Below the pieces are notes generated by a model. The model saw nothing but the letters and a program-made list of their open reading frames with translations, searched no databases and was not told where the DNA came from. A program made the translations under genes and the position numbers. A DNA stretch of 64,000 nt from Cyclaneusma minus (taxonomy: Eukaryota; Ascomycota; Leotiomycetes; Marthamycetales; Marthamycetaceae), in assembly GCA_037179335.1 (NCBI GenBank), contig JAKZHN010000047.1, forward strand, positions 62,001 through 126,000. The letters run 5' to 3'. The first letter of the stretch is position 1; every line of letters begins with the position of its first letter. This document shows positions 1 to 11,883 of this stretch, piece by piece.

Positions 1-721
1 ACTGAGCTTTGCTGCGATCCACACCTCGGCCGCTGCGCCGATGCAGCTCCTGTACGATCTCTGTGTCATGCAAGAGTACATAGGCCCATTGCGTCAGGAG
101 ATTGAGGCAGCCCTTCAAACTCATGGTCGACTGAATAAGCAAGCGCTTGGCAAGATGGAAAAGCTGGACAGCATTATGAAAGAGAGCCAGAGATTCAATC
201 CACTTCTATTGAGTGAGTTTGATACTTCCATATCATGCAATCTGCAAGCTGACAAAAGCAAACTTTCAGTAACAATGGAACGCATCGTCACGGTGGATTA
301 CCACATGTCAGATGGGTTTACAATACCGAAGGGGACGACAGTTGGTGTTCCGGCACAAGCAATTTCGATGGACGAGGCTTTGTTTCCAGACCCAGAAACC
401 TACGATGGCTTTCGATTCGCCAAGCTAAAGCAGCAGGGTGACGTCTCAGGATCAAGAACGGAGTACGCTGCTAGCAACAAGGAAAGTATGGCCTTTGGTT
501 ACGGACGCCACGCATGTCCAGGACGATTCTTTGCTGCTGCTGAAATCAAGACGATCATGGCTTACATGTTGATGAATTACGAGTTTCATTTGCCTGGAGA
601 AAGCAAGACGAGGCCACCCAGTCTACCTGCGGAAACCCAGTTTCTTCCCAACCAAGATGCGGTGGTTGTGATAAGAAAAAGAGCAGCAGAGGAAAGATGG
701 ATACCAGCAGACTGTATATAG
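1..721 (+). CDS. Cytochrome P450, C-terminal part (cut by window start)
   Basis: Coding is open from base 2, upstream of the first ATG at 41, so the gene starts outside the window. The visible part begins in helix I with an AIHT segment, the form seen in fungal terpenoid P450s of the ent-kaurene-oxidase-like group, in place of the commoner AGxDT. The K-helix ExxR is in KESQR, and the haem loop FGYGRHACPGRFF supplies the cysteine ligand. A 57-nt in-frame stretch at 213-269 (GTGAGT...CAG) is very likely an intron: removing it restores the usual NPLLLVTMER join. The protein is expected to be ER-bound and to oxidise a hydrophobic substrate. It sits beside the AflR-type regulator and terpene genes, so a role in that cluster is plausible but inferred. 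Confidence 0.88.
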   Translation, partial: LSFAAIHTSAAAPMQLLYDLCVMQEYIGPLRQEIEAALQTHGRLNKQALGKMEKLDSIMKESQRFNPLLLSEFDTSISCNLQADKSKLSVTMERIVTVDYHMSDGFTIPKGTTVGVPAQAISMDEALFPDPETYDGFRFAKLKQQGDVSGSRTEYAASNKESMAFGYGRHACPGRFFAAAEIKTIMAYMLMNYEFHLPGESKTRPPSLPAETQFLPNQDAVVVIRKRAAEERWIPADCI

Positions 722-1054
722 CAGCGGAATACTGTAAATTTTCAGGTTTGGGTGATCTCATACTGTTACGGGGTTTACGGGGGTTAGCCTCAGGCAGACA
801 TGCCTAGCCGTTCCTTTGTCCTAGCTCCTTTGTTCAGGAGCGCTAGAGCTACGCTGGAGCTAAGCCAGCTATGTACTATAAGAAGAGGATCCCTCCGGAC
901 CTCTCTTCCTTCCTTAGCTTTACAAATCCAGTCTTTACCAGCTACCTGTTCGGGCCCAAGGCTCTCTCTAGCTGGTCTCCGTGACACATACAGTATCACA
1001 TGTTCCAAGTAACCATGGAAGAAGGGGTTGATGTACATTGTAGCTCCGCCCAAC
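722..1054. other. Intergenic, no gene seen
   Basis: This lies between the P450 end and the regulator end (convergent genes). There is no supported coding region. ATACTGT near 761 and its inverted copy near 990 frame a stretch that could be a small decayed mobile element; this is weak. Confidence 0.3.
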
Positions 1055-2516
1055 CTATAACATCTGACACACCAGACTTTGGTTCAACGCGGACCGAAGA
1101 TCTTGAAACCGTTTCTCAACGCCAATAATAATCTCTCGATGAGCTGTCCGATTCCAATCTGCAGCAAGTTTGCTCAACTTTTCCAAGAATACGATCATTG
1201 CCTTGACTTGAGATAGTGCCAAGATATAGAAAATTCGAGCTAGCTCTTCTTTGGCATCAACTACATAGTCCCCAAAAGATGTCGATCCTGCAAAAGCAGC
1301 AAAAAGCGACTGGTCTTGCGCCGACACATCTGCAGGGGACTCTGCGGAACGGCTCAGCATCTTCGGGAGCTTCTCCATTTGAGCCGCGAGATCCTGCACA
1401 ATAACGATGAGAAGCATGTTCAAACCAGCTAAACATGCGCATTTCTCGCATTCCAGCATCGAATCGCACCGTTCAATTACATGCTTGGTGAAGGACAATA
1501 TCTTATCCACAGCGGTGTCCGTGGCCAAGCTCTTCCGGAGAGTTGTGGCTTCAAAGATAGCAAGAGAAGTGGAAGTGCACGTACATATGCAAGAACATGG
1601 TCCTGTATCGCTGTTTGGAACACTCGACGAAGCGCCGTCGATGAGTAAAGATTGAGGAAGATGCGCGAGATCCGAGTCAGGAACATCACATCCGGCAATA
1701 TCTGTTCTTACATCCGAGATCTTTCGATGAGTACTTGGAGATATCGGGCTTAGCAGTTGTCCGTGACTGCGTTCAATGTCTTTGGATGGCAGCGAAGTGA
1801 GATCATCCAAATTCGGCATCGGTATTTGCATGACTATATGCATAAAGTAAGTATGGGATAGTAAGAATGGAAGGGAGGCGGGCAGCCAACTTACAGTCGA
1901 ACATTTCATCGGGAGTCATATCATATACCGTGCAAAAAATGGCATCCCCGGAATCGTTCTTACTTGAAAGCGATGGATCAAAACCATACTCAGTCCCCGC
2001 CATGATGGTCTGGTCGGCCTGGTAGTTGTCTAGACCTGTAGTCTCAATGCTCGTTTCCCGTTCGATGTCGACAGAAGCTATATCTCGCAAGTGTCTATTC
2101 GGTGTTTCCCCGTGTTGTCCGCCATTGTTGAGGCTCTGGTTGTTATTGGTTTCATCTCGATTTTTCACACTTTGTTCGCCCTCTTGATCTCTTCGAGTGC
2201 CAGCAGTGGTGGATCTCTGAGTGTGTACTCGGCGCCCCGAGCGACCATCTTGGGAATGCTTCGCATAAATGCATCGGAGGCTATTCGATTTGCAAGCTTC
2301 ACAGCCATCTTTTTGGCCAGAGCACCGTAGCTATAGCATGTTAGACTGATGATTACGGAACGGAAACCTTGGCAGTGCATTCCCTACCTTCTTTACCCGG
2401 CAATGCGTGCAAGCAAAATGGCGGGGCCGCGTCCCACTCTCCGGAGTCTGATAGTGCTGGTGATGAACGGAGAAGCTATCCTTGGTACATCTCAATGTTG
2501 CGAACATGGCCGACAT
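1055..2516 (-). CDS. Zn2Cys6 transcription factor, AflR-type
   Basis: The model has three exons: 2388-2516, 1895-2330 and 1055-1833 (447 aa). The start ATG at 2516 was chosen because it opens the frame just ahead of the DNA-binding domain; 2507 is an alternative. Splicing out 2331-2387 creates a perfect binuclear zinc cluster with cysteines at residues 36, 39, 46, 53, 56 and 63 (Cx2Cx6Cx6Cx2Cx6C), which neither unspliced frame shows. A basic, Ser/Thr-rich linker follows. The C-terminal half, with its Cys-rich stretch and leucine-rich helices, resembles the AflR regulatory domain. Proteins of this type activate secondary-metabolite clusters from the nucleus. It lies 4.5 kb from the terpene synthase and is the only regulator found in the window, so it is the best candidate controller of that cluster; this is inference. 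Confidence 0.88.
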
Positions 2517-2732
2517 ATCAGCTTCAGTAGAAGGTAATCCTGTACAAGATGTTATGTGTTTCCCAGCCTTTCGAAGCAGCAGGACTGTGATCCGATAGAA
2601 AGAAGTTGATAGAGAGCAGTCATTATCTAGCCTTCTAGGACATACTCTACCGGTACAAGCTAGCCCCATCTTATGCACTACTTGCCACGAGCAGGGCGTA
2701 TTGTCAGTCACACCGGCAGGGGTCTGGTCACG

Positions 2733-2785
2733 GTCCAGCTCCAGCTCCAGCTCCAGCTCCAGCTTCCCAGCTCCAGCTTCCCAGC
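2733..2785. repeat. CCAGCT hexamer tract
   Basis: About eight near-perfect copies of CCAGCT are visible, upstream of the regulator start. A purine-rich counterpart built on CTGGAAATG/GGAGCTG lies at about 2941-3023. These are simple repeats, probably in the promoter or 5' leader. Confidence 0.75.
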
Positions 2786-3049
2786 TTAGCGCATGTGTAT
2801 TAAGGTCCGGAGGGTCCGGACAAGGCAGGGTGGCATGCGCAATAGCAAGGGCGAGGGTAAGGAGGTTCTGGCATAACATAATTAGCATAATGTAAACAAA
2901 GGGCGCGGGGACTTCTGATGTACCCTGCAGCGCGCCCAAAGCTGGAAATGGAGCTGCAGCTGGAGCTAAAGCTGAACTTCTGCTGGAAATGCTGGAAATG
3001 CTGGAAATGCTGGAGCTGGAGGGTTAAGCGATGATGGTGGTGGTGGTGG

Positions 3050-3910
3050 TGATGGTGAATTAAAATGGCTATGGCTGGCTGGCTAGCTGGCTGATTGGAA
3101 TTACGTGTTTTTGCTTTATTTTTGCCGTTTTAATTTTGAACCAATTAAATTAATTCACACCGAAAGGGCTTTTATTTTAATCCCCTACACCGGTAAAACC
3201 TCGGACGGAAAAAATACCTAGGGGGGCGTGTGACGATCTGAAGCTCGTTCGTGCTGATAAGCTGAAGCTTAGCCTGCAGTTATTATATGCACTTACGTGC
3301 AAAGGTATTATATTACGTGCTAAGGTATTATATATATACCATGGGACAATTACGGCATTGCCGAAGCAATAGCCACCCTATTATAATAAATAATATTTAA
3401 TATTTTTGGGCACCAAAATAATGCGTAATTAAATATAAAGCGTTAAAATATAAAAGCTAAATAAATAAATATAAATAGCAGGCCTTTGTTTTTTTAAAAT
3501 TAAATTTTCTAATTTAAAATTAAATCTCAAATTTTTTAATTAATTTTATTGCAAAGCATTGATTTTTTTTTAAAAAAAAAACATTTAATAAAATATTAAA
3601 AAAGCCAAAAATGGATAGAAACAAAGATCTCTTTATTATATAGCAAATGCAGGGTTTTATTTTTTTGTAATAGGCTATTGTATATATAATTATAATTTTT
3701 TATTTCGCTATTTAACTCGTTCCACTCGTTTCGCAGCTACGGCTGCGCTGCTAATAAAATAACAAAATTAAAGCTTGTTTAAAAATATATAGCAATAAAT
3801 CGATTGCCAAAACTAGTCCTAATTAGGCTTAGCGTGGGGCTGAATATCGGGATTTTCCAATATTTTACCCGATTTTTGACTACTCTAAACCCCCCTAATA
3901 TATCATAATA
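3050..3910. repeat. AT-rich island ending in a MITE terminal fragment
   Basis: The base composition drops sharply, with long A/T runs and no open frame. The last part (about 3808-3898) matches the right end of the element at 29544-30155: both share the block ACTAGTCCYAATTAGGCTTA followed by GCGTGGGGC, and end in GACTACTCTRAA plus a C run and TA. No convincing left terminus is found here, so this is a truncated copy embedded in mutated, possibly RIP-affected, DNA. Confidence 0.7.
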
Positions 3911-4980
3911 TGGTTTGAAACCTTGATTCGCTCGGGCTTTCCCAACTGCCAAAGGATTCCGTAGGGATTTGGTATTACTTTAATTATCTTGGCGTGCGCC
4001 TTTCGAGCCTCCTCCCAAGCCATTTCATGTCAATCTTGTGGCTAAATTCTTCCATAGGTTGAATATACGACGGTACATGTATGTAAGAGATACAAATTGT
4101 TGCCTATTAGCGGCCATATCCTCGCCCATGTCCGTCCAGAGTTCCTCCGGCAGCCAGTGCAGATATGGTGATTGGTACGTTGATAATAACAAACCCTGCA
4201 TGAAGCTGAAGAATCGGCCCCGCAATCCGAATCCAGCGACCTGCAGCGCGTGGGGGATTGAAGCATCTGCGGGCGGCTCAGTTAATCATCGGACCCGGCA
4301 CGTCGCGAATCCGCGGGTCGCCACTCTGAGCCGCTCCAGCGGACGAATGCCCCCTCTATATCCCACGAATAGTATTTACATGATGTACATGTATGCCTAC
4401 ATAATCTCGCTGCCTAACAGCTGAAACTCCACTCTCCAGGTGCCAAGTACTTCACCCGCTCCAAATAATAACAAATATACTAGGCAGCGCCGGAGGATAG
4501 ACTATGAATTTGCGGACCCTGAAGCAGCTAAGGAGACTTCCGTGATCGGCAAATAAACGTCGGGGGTGCTAGCTGGTTAGTTAGTTGATAGGTCTATTCT
4601 ACACATGTGTGAACTGTTCTAGGAAATGTATAAGGATTATAAAGACGATGCCCATTTACTAGTCGTAAATCCCTTGCCTGGGAGCGGCGTCTAGCGAGGC
4701 ATGCCGTAGCTGACGTGTTCAAGAATCAAACGAGCGCCTCGTCGTAAGTGCCATTTGATGCATGCATGCAGATTTACGAGTCTTCGTGCATCTGGCAGCT
4801 GAGAAAAGTTGGGGGGCGGGAAGGTAGGGGTGAAAGGTTGGGGGCGGGAAGTTTGCATCGCTTCCCTGACGATGAGTTGGAGCCTTGCAGATCCAGGAGA
4901 GGGAAAGATCATGATTTGCGCATTAGTGAACAGCCCGACCACACTCGTGAAAAATCTCTTGATGACGGAGGTAGATTTGC
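3911..4980. other. No supported gene
   Basis: Short frames on both strands lack family motifs, and overlapping ones contradict each other. Some of this stretch may be the lost 5' part of the rhodopsin-domain relic that follows. Confidence 0.3.
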
Positions 4981-4989
4981 GCTGTTTGG

Positions 4990-6110
4990 ATGTCATGTTT
5001 CATCAGTGTCAGCATCCACTACGGCATGGGCGGGACATCTGAATCTGTCGACGCGTCCAAGTACAGCTTTCTTTCTGGGGATTCCGGTCATATTGTCCCA
5101 GGTGTTCGGAAGAATCTCCTGGGCACTGGGCGATATATGCTGTGGTTTTTGATCGTGTTCCAGCTTATTTTGAACATTGTCGCCCTAGCTCTCAGCTTTG
5201 GAATGTGTCGACTGATATCAGTATTTTGGGAATCTGATGTCCCAAATGCTCAGTCTTGTCTCGATCTGTATCATGATGTCGCTGTCGAAAAATGGCAGTA
5301 TTTCCAAACAGGTGATTAAAAACGCCCCTCTTCAACGTCCAGGTGTCACGGCAGCTCAAGGCAAGGCAGGGATCAGGTCAATACGGCGTTGTAAGCTGGA
5401 GAGGGAAGCTCTCCAGCCCTGCAGGGCCTTAAAGGCCCTGCAGGCTAAGCGCTAAGCTAAGGGCACGTGACTGGCACGGGAGAGGGCTCGGGGCGAGGGC
5501 TCGGGGCGAGGGCGCGTGGCGCGTGCCCGGGGCGCGTGCCTAAGGCACCTAAGGATCAGTACTGTGACACCAGGCTAATGATGATAGCATGGGCCACTTT
5601 GACGGACTTGATACTTGCACTTTTCCCAGCATTGGTTTTGTCCGGACTAAACATCAAGCTATCGATGAAAGTTGGTGCAAGTTGCTTAATGGGGCTTGGA
5701 GTATTGTGAGTCGTCGTCTTCCACTTGCTCAGGATTATTTCAGCCACTGACGACATTTATTACTGCCGCCATCTGTGTCGTAAAGTGTGTTGAATACGGA
5801 ATTTTGTTTCACAACCCCGAGACGACTTCTTGTACCTATCGAATATCCCGATCGAGGTTTGGTCGCTTCAAATAGCGGTATACTGGCATTTGAAACAGAC
5901 AGTCAGGTTGATATCTTCATATGGACGATGCAAGTGACCCCTTTCTCGATTACAAATGATTGTCGAGAGACATGTGACTTGCATCACATCGAAATGCTCT
6001 TCAAGCGGACATCGTAGTTATTGCGGCCTCTATCCCATCTTGTATGCCATTATATCGGAAAGGCCAAGCGGGTCAATACGAAGGTGGAACATATGGCCGA
6101 CCACTTATGA
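4990..6110 (+). pseudogene. Decayed rhodopsin-domain (SAT4/PTH11-like) membrane protein gene
   Basis: Family blocks occur in the right order on the plus strand but in several frames. First is a GMG loop followed by hydrophobic segments (about 4990-5300). A CDTRLMMIAWATLTDL helix with the MGLGVL block follows at 5566-5708. Next is TAAICVVKCVEY at about 5761-5796, after an apparent intron. Last is DIVVIAASIPSCMPLYRK at about 6011-6064, the family's final helix motif. The first two helices are not found, and stops and the 5330-5553 GC-rich stretch interrupt the frame. Intact members have seven membrane helices and about 340-400 residues; two intact ones are present at 50.1 and 56.0 kb. A real gene with many introns is possible but less likely. 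Confidence 0.6.
5330..5553. repeat. GC-rich low-complexity insertion
   Basis: This block interrupts the rhodopsin-domain relic between two helix segments. It contains the palindromic block CCCTGCAGGGCCTTAAAGG with CCCTGCAGG beyond it. A GGGGCGAGGGCTC tandem repeat and GCGCGTGCC repeats follow. The composition is unlike the flanks. It looks like an inserted short element or an expanded intron. Confidence 0.5.
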
Positions 6111-7068
6111 CTCTGAGCCGCAGCAAGCGCTCGAGAGGAGGAATATACCAAGCAGGTGACTCTCAGACATCCACTAAGTTTAGCCCGAACGCCACGACGG
6201 CATCGAAGAACCCAGAGCAAGATCAGCTGCAGGTTTACAAAGGGAGACAGAATCCGTCAAGGAGTACTCGAGGAACGAGTGAGGATAGCATCCTACAGAA
6301 TGAAGTTATGGTGCATTTTTAGAAGGGGGCATTTGAAACAGCGGTGTAGGAGGTTGGCTGGGTGGACTACGCCAGATTGTGATATTATATTTGGGGATTC
6401 GCAAGACTTACGGGCTTGCGGCCCGACTTACGGACCGACTCTCAGCTGAAGAAACACTTGACCTCCTGAAACGGCGCGAGCAGCTAAACGAGCCCGCTAG
6501 CGCCTTCGACGTCCCGTCCCACGTATTGAGGCATCACTGATCCATGACCTTTTTAGATCTTTGGCTCGATTAATCTTGTCCTTACCCCTGGTGCCGATCC
6601 TGCGTGATGCCTCCTTGAGTAGCTATAATAGCTGTGAAAGTGGCTATATAAGATCATATACTCCTTTTAGGAAACTCTAGCCAATATCATCCAAGAATCG
6701 AATAGTTAACCAATTAGACTGATATTATTATCATGATTCAGATTTTGGTCATTCCAAGTTCCGGCAATCCTCGCAAGGCAAATAAGGCCGGGTTTCTAGC
6801 TTCTCCGGAGCCTCAGAGCTAGCGATGAAATGATCTATACCTCGTGGACAGGCACTAAGCCGGTCTAGGATCAAGCCGAGTTCTCCGCTGCGGTCTATAC
6901 TGAAAATGGAAAGTCCGACGTTGGTAGGTAATCACTCCAGCGAGGAGGATTAAATCTTAAGAGTACCTCTCTAGGTCAGTAGGAACCCCGTACAAGACTA
7001 TATTAGTAACCCAAGTTTCACGCAGGCTTCATCAGACTACGAAAGCCCCAGTTTGTCTTGTAACCACA
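6111..7068. other. Intergenic, upstream of terpene synthase
   Basis: No coding region can be supported. It should hold the terpene synthase promoter; I see no clear TATA box at the expected distance. Confidence 0.3.
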
Positions 7069-8238
7069 ATGGCATTAACTCCAAGGGCGCCAGTGACCGA
7101 GCCGAGATACACACCGAGTACTCGTACGGGACAACACAACGATGAAGCGACTTGGTCACTGCCACCGAGTCTATGGACACCCAAGTGTCATTCTTTGAGA
7201 GATGCCGTTTCAGCAAAAGTCAACCACTATTTCCTCCAAAATTGGCCTTTCCCTAATGAGAAGGCGAGAAAGAAATTTGTTGGAGCGGAGTTTCCCGGAG
7301 TCACATGCCTCTACTTTCCATTAGCTCTTGATGATAGGATTGAGCATGCTTGCCTCTTACTCACGATTTTGTTCCTTGTCGATGGTATGTCAAATTTTGT
7401 CCAGATAGAATGAGGATTTCCGACCAAGGCGAATCCACTCTATTTTGAGACGCCTAGTTTTTTTTCCTCCGCGCCGTGGTCCATATTCTGACTTAATACA
7501 GATGAGCTAGAATCTATGTCCCTGGCGGATGGCTCTGCCTACAACGACCGGCTGATTTCGATAGTACGCAAAGAGCAATCTCCAGATTCCTCTCGTCCTG
7601 TGGAGTGGATGATGCATCGTCTTTGGGAAAGCATGCGGAGCTGCGACAGCGTTCTCGCAGGCGAGCTTGAGGAGCCTGTGTTTCTGTTCATGCGAGCCCA
7701 AACATCACAAGATAGACTTGATGTGCGGAACTTGAACCAATATCTGGCGTATCGCCAGGGGGATGTAGGACAAGCGTAAGTCTCCATTGCACCCTCCTTA
7801 TCGAATCACTGGCTTAAATGTACATCTGGCAGGCTCTTGGCAGCTCTCATGCGCTACTCTATGGCTCTCCACCTGAAGCCACGCGAGCTGGCTGCTGCAA
7901 GAGAGGTTGAGTTAAATGTTGGGCGACAAATCTCTATCATAAACGACATTTTCAGTTTCGAGAAGGAGCTCAAGGCTTCAAAAGAGGCTCATGCGGAGGG
8001 CGGATTCCTTTGCTCAGCTGTCAGTGTTTTCTCTGCAGAGGCCGTCATATCTTATGATGCTGCCAAACACGTCCTCTGGACTCTTTGCCGGGAGTACGAG
8101 AAGGTTCACGAACGACTTGTGGCGAGCATGACCGAAGCCAGTGAGAGCTTGAAGCTTTATCTGAGGGGCTTGGAGTATCAAATGAGCGGGAATGAATTAT
8201 GGAGTCGGACGACCAAGAGGTATCAGAGTGTTAACTAG
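7069..8238 (+). CDS. Class I sesquiterpene synthase (aristolochene-synthase-like fold)
   Basis: The exons are 7069-7384, 7502-7775 and 7833-8238 (331 aa). The enzyme should ionise a prenyl diphosphate, most likely farnesyl diphosphate, and cyclise it in the cytosol. The aspartate-rich metal motif is D105-D106-E-L-E109 and is created across the first splice junction. The second metal triad is N234-D235-IF-S238-FE-K241-E242 (NDxxSxxKE). A C-terminal R326-Y327 pair, which senses diphosphate in this family, lies about 85 residues further on. The length fits fungal sesquiterpene synthases, and there is no N-terminal targeting peptide. Plus-strand SDR and P450 genes follow directly. The product cannot be deduced from sequence alone. 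Confidence 0.93.
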
Positions 8239-8612
8239 AGTTGGCAACAGAAGATGGGTTTCAGTCTGCTGGAATGAAGGCGTTTGTCCAAGAACTTACA
8301 TCAAACTCACATGATCTGCATGTGATAAGTAGCCGGCATACGTACCTAGTTGTAGAAAAAAACATGTAATATGACAAAGAGTTGAGGCTCGTCCGGGGAC
8401 AAGGCTGGATTACCGGCTTTTGCTAAATCAAGCAATTCCCGGACTCTATTTTTGGAATGAACGAATGAATTCTCCTGCAAGCGGAAAGCGCCCCGCTTCG
8501 TCCCCGCAATTGACCTACAAATAACTTGCCCACAGGACCCCGAGATCCGGTTTGACTCGAGTTCAAGACTCAGAATTCATCACTCTCACAAGCGACATCT
8601 TTTCAGTTCAGA

Positions 8613-9721
8613 ATGGCATTCGACGCCGAGACCACTGGCAAGCAAGTTGTCCATGCATACAAGCAAGAGGCCAAGGGCAAAACGAGTAGGTGAAGTCGCT
8701 TTACAAGTCGCAGAGCAGTACTGACCATATTTTGAAGTCGTTATCGTTGGCGCCAGCAAGGGCAGCATAGGAGCCGAAGCTGCTATCTCACTAGCCTCGG
8801 CCTCACCGAAGGAGATTATACTTGTCGGACGAAGCGAGGCCAAAATCCAACCCGTCATCGACGGAATCAACTCGACATACTCGAACGTGCAGATCTCTTT
8901 TGTCCAAGCTGACCTCACAAACAATGCCTCGATTCGAAAGGCCGCATCGGAAATATCCGGAAAGGTGGACAAGGTCGATATTCTGCTGAACGCAGCTGGC
9001 GTCATGGCCACACGACCTTACCAGAAGTCTGCAGATGGAATCGAGCTTCAGTTCGCGGCGAATCACACAGGACACTTCCTTCTCACGCAGTTGCTGGTGG
9101 ACAAGCTGATTGCCGCCGGCAATTCACGAGTGGTCAATCTTACAAGCATGGGATATGAACTGGCGGAAGTGAACTTTGAGGATCCGAACTTCAAGGATGG
9201 TGAAACATACGATCCATGGGTCGCCTATGGCCAGGCAAAGACCGCAAACATCTTGCATGCTGCTGGCTTGACTTCCAGGTACAAAGGACAAGGATTGGCT
9301 GCGTTTGCTGTTCATCCAGGTCTTGTTATGGAGAGCGCTCTTCAAGCCAATAGTGGTGTCGATATGCCACTATTTATGGAAGGCTACAAGCTCGCCGTTG
9401 CACGGAACGATGGCAAGTAAATTGTGCTCCAAAAGTCATGCCCGTGCTAACAACAAGGGCAATTTAGGGAAAGAACTGCCTCAGCAAATTCCTCGGTCCC
9501 TGCAGCAAGGTTGCGCTACTTTGGTTCTCGCAGCACTGGACCCTAGTCTAGCTGGTAAGCTTTCTCCAGCCAACTTTGCACGCATAGACTTACGAGATCC
9601 AGATCAAGCACCGGCTCTCATGATGGAGTGCAAGGCCATACCTGCAAAAGACTATGCTATTAGTCCGGGAAACACGGATAAACTATGGGTTCTCAGCGAA
9701 AAGCTAGTCGGGCTGATTTAA
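8613..9721 (+). CDS. Short-chain dehydrogenase/reductase (retinol-dehydrogenase-like)
   Basis: The exons are 8613-8685, 8738-9412 and 9468-9721 (333 aa). The NAD(P)-binding loop GASKGSIG starts near residue 29, the LLNAAG segment follows, and the catalytic pair is Y188-GQA-K192. The AYGQAKTANIL context is typical of the protochlorophyllide-reductase/WWOX-like SDR group. The second intron starts with GC (GCAAGT at 9413) and ends in TTTAG. Only this GC-AG splice keeps the reading frame into the ELPQQIPR exon, with CTAAC as branch point. It lies 375 bp downstream of the terpene synthase on the same strand and probably interconverts an alcohol and ketone on the terpene skeleton (inference). Confidence 0.9.
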
Positions 9722-10103
9722 CTCTAGAGGCGTTCCCTCTCACATGTGGACCAGGAGTTTGAAGGGCGCGATTCCAGAGCAAAAAGAACCGGAAGAAATT
9801 GAGTATTTTACAAATACCTGAGAGTCAGGCTATCTCTAAGACGGAAACTTCCTAGAGCACCAGTATTTTAGATGGAGATTCCGTATTACCTCCAGACTCA
9901 GCTCATGCCCTGATTCCACGAGTGCATTGTCATATCTGAAAGCTACATATCAGACCAATCATCGTTATCGAGGTGGGGCAGCTGCACCTTGCTGATCTGC
10001 GGCCTAAAGACTGGTAGAGACAAGGTATATAGATGTGCTCTCCCCCCCAGCTTCACCGTCGTCCCCAAATTATCGCTCATCGGAAAAAAGAAAAGCTCGA
10101 AGA

Positions 10104-11796
10104 ATGACGCCGCCCAACACAGCAAACTTCTTGCTCGCAGAGTTTTATGCATCCCTCACTCTACCGCGAGTTGTTTGTTCGATTTTCGTCGCCACTCTAG
10201 TCCACCATATTGCCAAAGGAATTCGAAACTATTACTTTCATTCACTTTCAACCTTTCCAGGACCTCGTCTTGCTGCCATCAGTAATATTCTCTACTCATA
10301 CTGGTTTCTAAGCGGTCGTCAACCGTACCACATCCTAGCATTACACGAGAAATACGGCCCGGTGGTACGCGTCGCCCCTAATGAACTGTCCTTCAACTCG
10401 GCAAAATCTTGGAAAGATATCTATGGCATTCGTCAAGGCGGACGAACCTTCATCAAAAGCGAATTCTACGACGGCGGCAGTTTCGCCGACCAAGCACACT
10501 CCATTGTCAGCGAGCGCAATGTGGTTGAGCACGGCAAGATGAGGAAATATCTTTCCCACGCATTCTCGAGCAAGTCATTGGTCGAGCAGGAGCCCTTGAT
10601 TGCAGAAAAGGTGGATGTGTTTGTGGATTCTCTGGGAAAGCAGCGCAACCAGACGGTAAACATCGTCGAGTGGTTCAACATCATGACGCTTGATATCATC
10701 GGTGCGTTGGCATTTGGGGAGAATTTTAGAGGCCTTGAGTCAGGTAAGTATTGTCAAAGAACTCGTGGGCGCCTCTAATCTGACATGAAGCTTAGGAAAG
10801 CCGCTTCCCTGGATCTCACTAGTTATCGGAGCCTTGAGGCAGGGAGCTTTGGCAGACACGATGAAACGATTCCCTTTGGTTGCTCGAATGTTCTTGACTG
10901 CTATGCCAGGTGCACTCCAGAAGATCATCGAACAAACCAAAATCTTCGAAAGGAAATGCATTGACTTGATCGAGAAGAGAGTGAGTAGAAAAGATGCACG
11001 TCCTGACTTCCTCACTCGCATCTTGGAGCACGGAGACGCGTCCGAAGTCTCGAATATTCAGCTTGCTGCTCATGCTGCGGATTTCGTGACTGCTGGCACA
11101 GAGACCACGGCCACGGCACTATCTTGCATCACTTATTATCTTGTAAAATCGCCCAAGATTACGAAAAGCTTGCAGCAGGAGATACGAGGCGCATTCAAGT
11201 CGTACGATGATATCAATGCAGCCTCGACAGTCTCTCTCAAGTATCTGAACGCTGTCATTCTTGAAGGCTTACGTATCTATGCACCATTACCGTTTGCACT
11301 GCCACGAGTCGTTCCGGAGGGCGGAGAGATAGTTGCTGGAAGATTCGTTCCTCCCGGGGTGAGTAATTCGGACAAAACTCCGACCATGCCTTTTCCCGGT
11401 AACTGATTTTTTTGGGGCCACAAGACTACGGTTTCTACGAACCCAACTGCGGCTTGTCTGTCAACACAGAATTTCAGTGACCCGTTCTCATTTCGCCCCG
11501 ATCGTTGGCTGGAACCGGACCCCAAGGAGAATCTCGATGCGAGTCAGCCTTTTTCATTAGGAAGTCGAGGTTGTCTGGGCATCAGGTGAGTCAAACCTGG
11601 ACTCCTAATTAATGCTTTCTGCTGACTCGACTTCAGTTTGGGCTGGATGGAACTACGCACTACGCTAGCAAAGTTGCATTTTCGTTATGACCTGGAGCTC
11701 GCTGACACCGACGTTGACTGGCAAAGGGATTCACGGATGCATACACTGTGGGTGAAGCCTCAATTATTGGTCAAGGTCAGCCCACGATCTACCTAG
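10104..11796 (+). CDS. Cytochrome P450 (CYP65/isotrichodermin-hydroxylase-like)
   Basis: The exons are 10104-10743, 10796-11358, 11425-11585 and 11637-11796 (507 aa). The in-frame ATG at 10035 is an alternative start; 10104 was preferred because it lies just before the membrane anchor. An N-terminal hydrophobic segment is followed by the hinge FPGPRLAA. The oxygen-binding helix I is AGTETTAT, the K-helix is EGLR, the meander is FRPDRW and the haem loop is FSLGSRGCLG with Cys451 as iron ligand. It acts at the ER with a P450 reductase. It is a close relative in architecture of the second P450 at 14.8 kb, which suggests an old duplication within the cluster. Confidence 0.93.
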
Positions 11797-11883
11797 GCGA
11801 TGGAAGCTATCATCGGGAACTTGGTTTCGAGAATTCGCCAGCACAACCCGCGTCCAAACAATGACCAAATTATGACAAAGAAA

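Noticed and set aside
3219..3240. Left end of the MITE copy (TAGGGGGG)
   Set aside because: Similarity stops after eight bases; not enough to call a terminus.
5341..5576. Terminal inverted repeats GGTGTCAC/GTGACACC around the GC-rich block
   Set aside because: The right copy falls in the conserved QYCDTRL coding block of the rhodopsin relic, so the match is probably chance.
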